From the NCBI GenBank assembly GCA_037576195.1, contig CM075102.1, positions 15,868,745 to 15,932,744 on the forward strand: DNA of 64,000 nt, given 5' to 3'. A model generated the notes under the pieces. That model did not search any database and had not been told where the DNA came from. It saw nothing but the letters and a program-made list of their open reading frames with translations. Source of the stretch: Phytoseiulus persimilis (lineage: Eukaryota; Arthropoda; Arachnida; Mesostigmata; Phytoseiidae). The translations under genes were made by a program, and so were the position numbers. Positions 59,306 through 64,000 of the stretch are shown in pieces. Every line of letters begins with the position of its first letter. Position 1 is the stretch's first letter.

Positions 59306-61326
59306 TGGGAACGCGCGGACGGACGACTGAAATCTTGAGGCCGATTACTCTCCGCGAACGAGTCTATCGAATGTGGTTCTCACTGAGTGCTCCAGGAAGC
59401 GTTCCCGAATCTGGAGATCGCTGTCCACCGAAGAACTTGACTTTATGAAGGGAAATCGAGACTTATGATTCGATGATTATCCCGGATCTACCGCTCGCTC
59501 GCGACCTGATTCGGGTCCTTTTGCGTACTCGGGGATCACTTTCCTCAGGCTCTAGACTTTAGTGAAGTTGGCCATATGTACATAGGCCGGTATGAATATG
59601 AAATACACTCAAGCCCAAATCGTTCTGCTCTTGCGGAAACTCGGTATCGACACAAAGAGGTAACTACCTCTCCTAATTGGAGCCTCCTCTGTACCATTCT
59701 CTGTATCCCGTGGAGCGTCCAAAACGGGGCCGTCAGAGCAATCGGCAGTTCCCTCAAGACTCTGACACACTCCGGAGCCGTTTCCCACATCTAGGGCACG
59801 GGTCGATAATCCCTCGCGCGAACAAGATGCCGGCCGTCGAGAGCTTCTCAATTCTTGCCGCTACCCCTGATACAGATTTACGAGTCGTGTCTGCGAGCTA
59901 CGTGTGTATTTCCGATGAATTTCGGGATCGACGTCTCCGAAATTTTGGCGCCAGGAGAGATCTTGTGCGAACCGCCTCTCTGAATGTTGATCAGATCCAA
60001 TATTCACCCGTTTCCTCAATCCGCGAATTCGAGTCCGGTCCAGGGGAGCCACGGACGACGAAGGAGATGGAATTTCAGTTCACTCATGAATTCAAGCTGT
60101 CGCCGGAAACTTTTCAAAAAAATCGGTTGTGAGAGCTGCCCGCGAGGACAGCCCGAGCTTCCAAGCACCACAAGCGCTGCTCAGGGATCCGGAGTCAGTG
60201 TACTCCTTTCATGAAGACATGGAACTTGTCCCTGACGACTGCCTCCATCCACCTTTTTTCTCCTATAGAAATATATCTACATGGAATAGAAAATAGGTTC
60301 ATTCGTTTATTTCTGTTGTCGCCGCACGCTCGCTGGCCTGCGTGTCACAGCCGCGAAATTCGGAGGATGAGCGAAAACGGCCCGTCTGAGCTATTTCTGC
60401 AGAAACATATAAGAGCGAGGTTAGGGGCATGCAGGATGCTCCACGCCGCCGTTAAGAGGGAAAGAGAACCATGGCCTGGGGCGTCGCTGGCCGGGACCTG
60501 GTCTGGAACATGGATTCCTGCGTGTTCATTTCGCAGGAAGTAAGAATGAGAAGCTTGATCAATGCACTTGATTCGACAGTGCTGTGGAGCGGTGACTCAT
60601 GGACAAACTCGAAGAGTTGCTTCATGCGCGCAACAGATCGGGATAGGGCTTCGGAATCGCGTCGCAGAGAATTTCAAAGGAGGATTGCTTGGCAGTAATC
60701 GAAGGTACTGAAGAGCCTGTCGAGCACCACGCAGGACGGTCAGAGCAGGGGTGGCTTCTTCGACGCGGCGTAGGAGCGAGACCTGCGAGTGTTCGGCATC
60801 GTTCCAGTCTCCTGCTCTTCCGGGCGCAGTTGCTTCTGCCTTGATATGAAATCCACTCCTTTGGACGCATTCTGTCCGGACTCATTCGGGTCTACGAAGC
60901 TATGAGCATTCCCTGATTTCGGTCCAGGGATTCGACTCTTTTGTGACCTCGGCCGCTAGATTCGCTCTCCGAGCTACGGCACCTTACGAGACTGCGGACA
61001 GACAGGCGGGAGTTCAAGCTCATCCAGAGACGACGGTGCCTCACCGAGGAATTCGTCTCACGTCGGCACAAAAAAAAAAAATCGGATTCGTCCAAAAGTC
61101 TGATCGGCACGACAGATTCCGTGCCAACACCGCACAATGTATGAATTTGGCGAGATTCCGCGCCCTCGCCTGGACTCGCGAGTCCTGGTCCGAGTCTGCG
61201 ACCCCTGGAACCGGAACAAGCCACGGTCGTCGTTTCAGCCTGCCGATGACGACTGATCTTCCGAATGAATCGACAGAGCTCTAAGTCACAATTGATATCA
61301 GTGGACTCCGAAATCTTCCAGGAGCC
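59306..61326. other. Spacer between the Tudor gene and the Tc1 element
   Basis: No gene recognised. It contains a poly-A tract at 61070-61081. Open frames on both strands are short and show no domain. Confidence 0.45.
61070..61081. repeat. Poly-A tract
   Basis: An uninterrupted run of 12 A bases. Confidence 0.85.
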
Positions 61327-61328
61327 TA

Positions 61329-61523
61329 CACTAGCATAGAAAATGATAGCACGAACAGCTTTTCCGCTGAGTTCCGAGAATCTTCTGGATAACTACGGTC
61401 AGCTCTCAAGGGCTGATTCATATCCCGATGCCGAGCTCGGAGTCCAAATTTCGAACTTTCAAGTTCGAGCGAGCGTTCTTGATTGAAAGAATATGGATTT
61501 CGAGGGCGCCCAAATGATAGCAC
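61329..61523 (+). repeat. Left terminal inverted repeat (195 bp)
   Basis: It starts CACTAGC. The direct-repeat core ATGATAGCAC occurs at 61343-61352 and 61514-61523. The internal part (CGGAGTCCAAA, TATGGATTT) matches the right end in reverse complement. Confidence 0.85.
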
Positions 61524-61639
61524 ACTTGTACAATCTGACTGATGGGCCTTGCTTACACGCGATGCGATGACGAAGTTTGGCCAGTTGCCAATACTTTCGT
61601 CAATGACCACTCCCACGTTGTATTCTCTCGGTATCCGCC

Positions 61640-62646
61640 ATGGGTCGAGGCAAATCTTTGAATGAAACTGAAAAAACCGTGATTTCGTGCCTTAGGGATA
61701 GAACTATGACGATCGGTGAAACTTCTGAGGCTGTAAGGCGGAGCAGGAAAGTTGTCATGAATTTTCTGGAGGATCTCGATGGTAACGGAAGAAAATAAGC
61801 ACAGAACGACCGCCGTAAATCACCGAGAGAGAGAAGAGTGCTTCTCCGAGTTGCCTCGAACAGTTCTTTGCCCGCCAGACTGATTGCAAAGGCTGCCGGC
61901 GTTACGGCTAGTGCCCGGAACGTGAGAAGAGTCCTCCGTAACGCACCCCACTTGCAATTGAAGAAGTTGAGAAAATGTCCGCGCCCGACACAAGCACACA
62001 AGAAAAACAGCGACTCGATTTCGCTAGGCGGCACATCCGATGGAGTGGCGAATGGTACGCTGTGTTGTTCTCAGTGGAGGAAAAATTCACTCTTGACGGT
62101 CCTGACGGTTACTCGAGTTATTTCCATGACTTAAGAAAAGAAGAGAGATGCTTCTACAAACGGCAAATGGGCGGCGGTAGCGTTATGGTCTGGGGCGCGA
62201 TCGTCTACAACGAGAAGACTGAGATTGTGTTCATTTCTGGAGAGATGACGGGGGCGAGCTACTTGGAACTGATCAGCGAGCACATTCAGAAGTTCAGAGA
62301 ACAAGAATCTGCGGACGGAGAAGCACCCTCATTCATTTTTCAACAAGATAACGCAGCCGTCCATACTGCCAGATGTGTGAAAGAGTACTTCTGGAGCTTG
62401 AATGTCGCCTGTATGGAGTGGCCAGCGAGGTCTCCAGGCCTGCACATCATCGACAACGTCTGGGGTCAACTCGCAAGAGCGGTTTACAGAGACAGCCATC
62501 ACTTTTTGACGGTTGAGGAGCTCGAAAATGTGGTCCAACAAGAATGGGCGGCAATTTCTCAAAATTATGTACAAACATTGTTCCGATCTCCCCCAAACAG
62601 GATGCTGGCGGTGGTGGAACACCAGGGCAATAGTACACATTACTGA
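61640..62646 (+). pseudogene. Tc1-like transposase, inactivated
   Basis: The N-terminal paired-like DNA-binding part starts at ATG 61640 (MGRGKSLNETEKT). A premature TAA sits at 61796-61798. The same frame resumes with RVLLRVASNSSLPARLI and VRRVLRNAPHL. A frame shift in an A-run near 61999-62005 moves the rest into another frame, ending at 62646. The catalytic core keeps only one residue of the DDE triad: the first Asp of FSDE is Val (62074-62076), the second is present in FQQDNAAVH (62347-62349), and the third Glu is Asp in IIDNVWG (62452-62454), 34 residues on. GGGSVMVWGA and the C-terminal STHY are conserved. Confidence 0.92.
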
Positions 62647-62697
62647 ATGAAATTGTACACCAATCTATTTGTTCTGTCTGAAGTTCTATACATCGAT

Positions 62698-62884
62698 GTG
62701 CTATCATTTCGCCGCGATCAAAATCCATCTATTTTTCATTGAAAACGTTTGACTGAACTTGAATTTTGGACTCCGGATGCAGAATCAGAATACAAATCAC
62801 CCTCGAAGAATACACCAAAATGATCCGAAGGATATCCGAAATTTTCGACCGAAACCGTTTGTGCTATCATTATGTCCGCCAGTG
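62698..62884 (-). repeat. Right terminal inverted repeat (187 bp)
   Basis: On the minus strand it begins CACTGGC. The core ATGATAGCAC occurs (as its complement) at 62861-62870 and 62698-62707. It is an imperfect match to the left repeat. Confidence 0.85.
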
Positions 62885-62886
62885 TA

Positions 62887-64000
62887 TCAACAGATAGAGC
62901 ATCTGAAAGTCCTTCCATGCATACACTCTTCTGACTACTCTACACACTTACAACGCGACGTCACGAAACGAATTTGCTGCGGACGGAAACGGAGGTTTCG
63001 CTTCGCTGGGATGCCGACTGCCGACAGAATTTTTCACCGCTCGAATCAGAAGGTTCGCTGATTTGTTCTGTCGTGTTTCCATTCCAACCCCCTTACCCCT
63101 TTCATTGGGTCACTGGCCGAGTCCTGCTCCTCCGACACTGGTTTTCCAGCTTTTTCCTCTGTCCCATCCGATAAGTGAAAATCGAGTCTGAAATACCCGG
63201 GGTCTTTCAGGTATCGACTGTGAGCATAATGCGAAGAAAGTCGGATCGCTTTCTTTACATCACTTCCAATCAACTCTCTTGGCGAATCTTCTCAGTGTGC
63301 GTCGTGAGCTTATGCACGCGCCCCGATCTGGCTACGACTGGGCACCATATTATGTCAAGTCTGTCAGGCAGTGCAGCATGTGGTGACAAACCAACACGCC
63401 GATCAGCCTTGGGGGAACACCTCTCATAGGAAAGAGCTCCAGACATCGCGTCATCTCTGGACCACAGCCAAAAGATTCCTGCCAGACGCCGCCGTCTGTT
63501 TTCGTGGAAACAATTCTATTGTGCACTCTGCCCGCCATCTATTTCTTTTCAGCATTCTCGTGTCTCCAGACTTCGAGGACGAGAAACTGTTGCACGTCAA
63601 CATTGATTCTAGGCTCAGCATCCCGATTGTTTCCCCGAGGGAATTTCACCCGTCTCGCTAGGCCAAACAGAAAGTTCTCGCGCGGGGAAAACCGAGACGT
63701 GAGTGATTGCTGCGGCACCAATATTCAATGAAGACTCGACCTCACGTCTTAACTCGTGCAGAGGCCTTCCGTCGATGAGGTTTCAGTCTTCGGGCGCCGT
63801 ACCGCCTTGATCGGCCGAACTCTGTCGCGAGACGGACGTTGGATTTCAACACGCATTCGACGATCCGTTCGACTAGTTTACGTGTTCAAGATCAGACCGC
63901 AATCAGATAGTGTCGCTCTGCAACGCAGCTTCTGTTGAAAATTGCGTAGAGCGTGTCTCTTATCTTGAGATTGCGAGCCCGAGACATTGGCATCTCGGCT
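62887..64000. other. Unassigned right edge
   Basis: No gene, RNA or repeat is recognised in this last kilobase. Confidence 0.4.

Larger units (their letters stand above)
61327..62886 (+). mobile_element. Tc1-type DNA transposon with IR/DR ends and TA duplications
   Basis: Terminal inverted repeats begin CACTRGC and are flanked on both sides by TA (61327-61328 and 62885-62886), the target duplication of Tc1/mariner insertion. The element body is 61329-62884, 1556 bp. Each end holds two copies of ATGATAGCAC about 163-171 bp apart, the IR/DR arrangement known from Sleeping Beauty-like Tc1 elements. The transposase inside is dead. Confidence 0.9.

Noticed and set aside
1-64000. CRISPR arrays, bacterial operons, riboswitches and rRNA
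   Set aside because: The window has spliced eukaryotic genes. No regularly spaced repeats, Shine-Dalgarno-led gene strings or rRNA-like segments were seen.

Overview
The window is eukaryotic nuclear DNA. Genes are split by GT-AG introns, often only 80-300 bp, with strong gtaagt/gtgagt donors, and transposon remnants lie between them. The gene content is arthropod: a lipophorin precursor (apolipophorin), a Beaten-path-type immunoglobulin protein, a multi-Tudor germline-type protein, and non-LTR, Ty3/gypsy and Tc1 elements. The short introns and near-balanced base composition would fit a compact acarine (mite or tick) genome. That placement is inference; 'arthropod' is the safer statement.

Layout. 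(a) 1-12.5 kb, minus strand: six small exons encode Ig domains of the Beat family. Four (12512-12313, 9209-9074, 7952-7819, about 6148-5941) make an Ig1 plus an Ig2. Two more (2392-2277, 1293-1080) make a second, diverged Ig2. All junction phases are compatible, so a three-Ig protein, alternative Ig2 use, or a second partial gene are all possible. (b) 12.5-33.2 kb: no recognisable gene, only microsatellites and GC-rich low-complexity patches. (c) 33.2-45.9 kb, plus strand: a complete 12-exon apolipophorin gene whose joined reading frame is 9171 nt (3056 residues), with a signal peptide, a vitellogenin-type lipid-transfer region, a furin-type site, a von Willebrand factor D domain and a vWA-like C-terminus. 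(d) 46.6-51.1 kb, minus strand: a non-LTR retrotransposon with two intact ORFs, a zinc-knuckle Gag and a reverse transcriptase with a restriction-like endonuclease. (e) 51.6-55.5 kb: decayed LTR-retrotransposon pieces, with gag on plus and pol on minus. (f) 56.9-59.3 kb, plus strand: a Tudor-repeat gene with one reading-frame break. (g) 61.3-62.9 kb: a complete but dead Tc1 transposon with IR/DR-type ends and TA target duplications.

How they relate. The host genes are functionally independent: neural or cell-surface recognition (Beat), lipid transport in haemolymph (apolipophorin), and probable piRNA/germline work (Tudor). The mobile elements fill the space between apolipophorin and Tudor and beyond it. 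The points most worth a second look are a second RTRR site and an intronic poly(A) signal that would split or truncate apolipophorin, the duplicated Beat Ig2 module, and the intact RLE-type retrotransposon with an overlapping start/stop between its ORFs.
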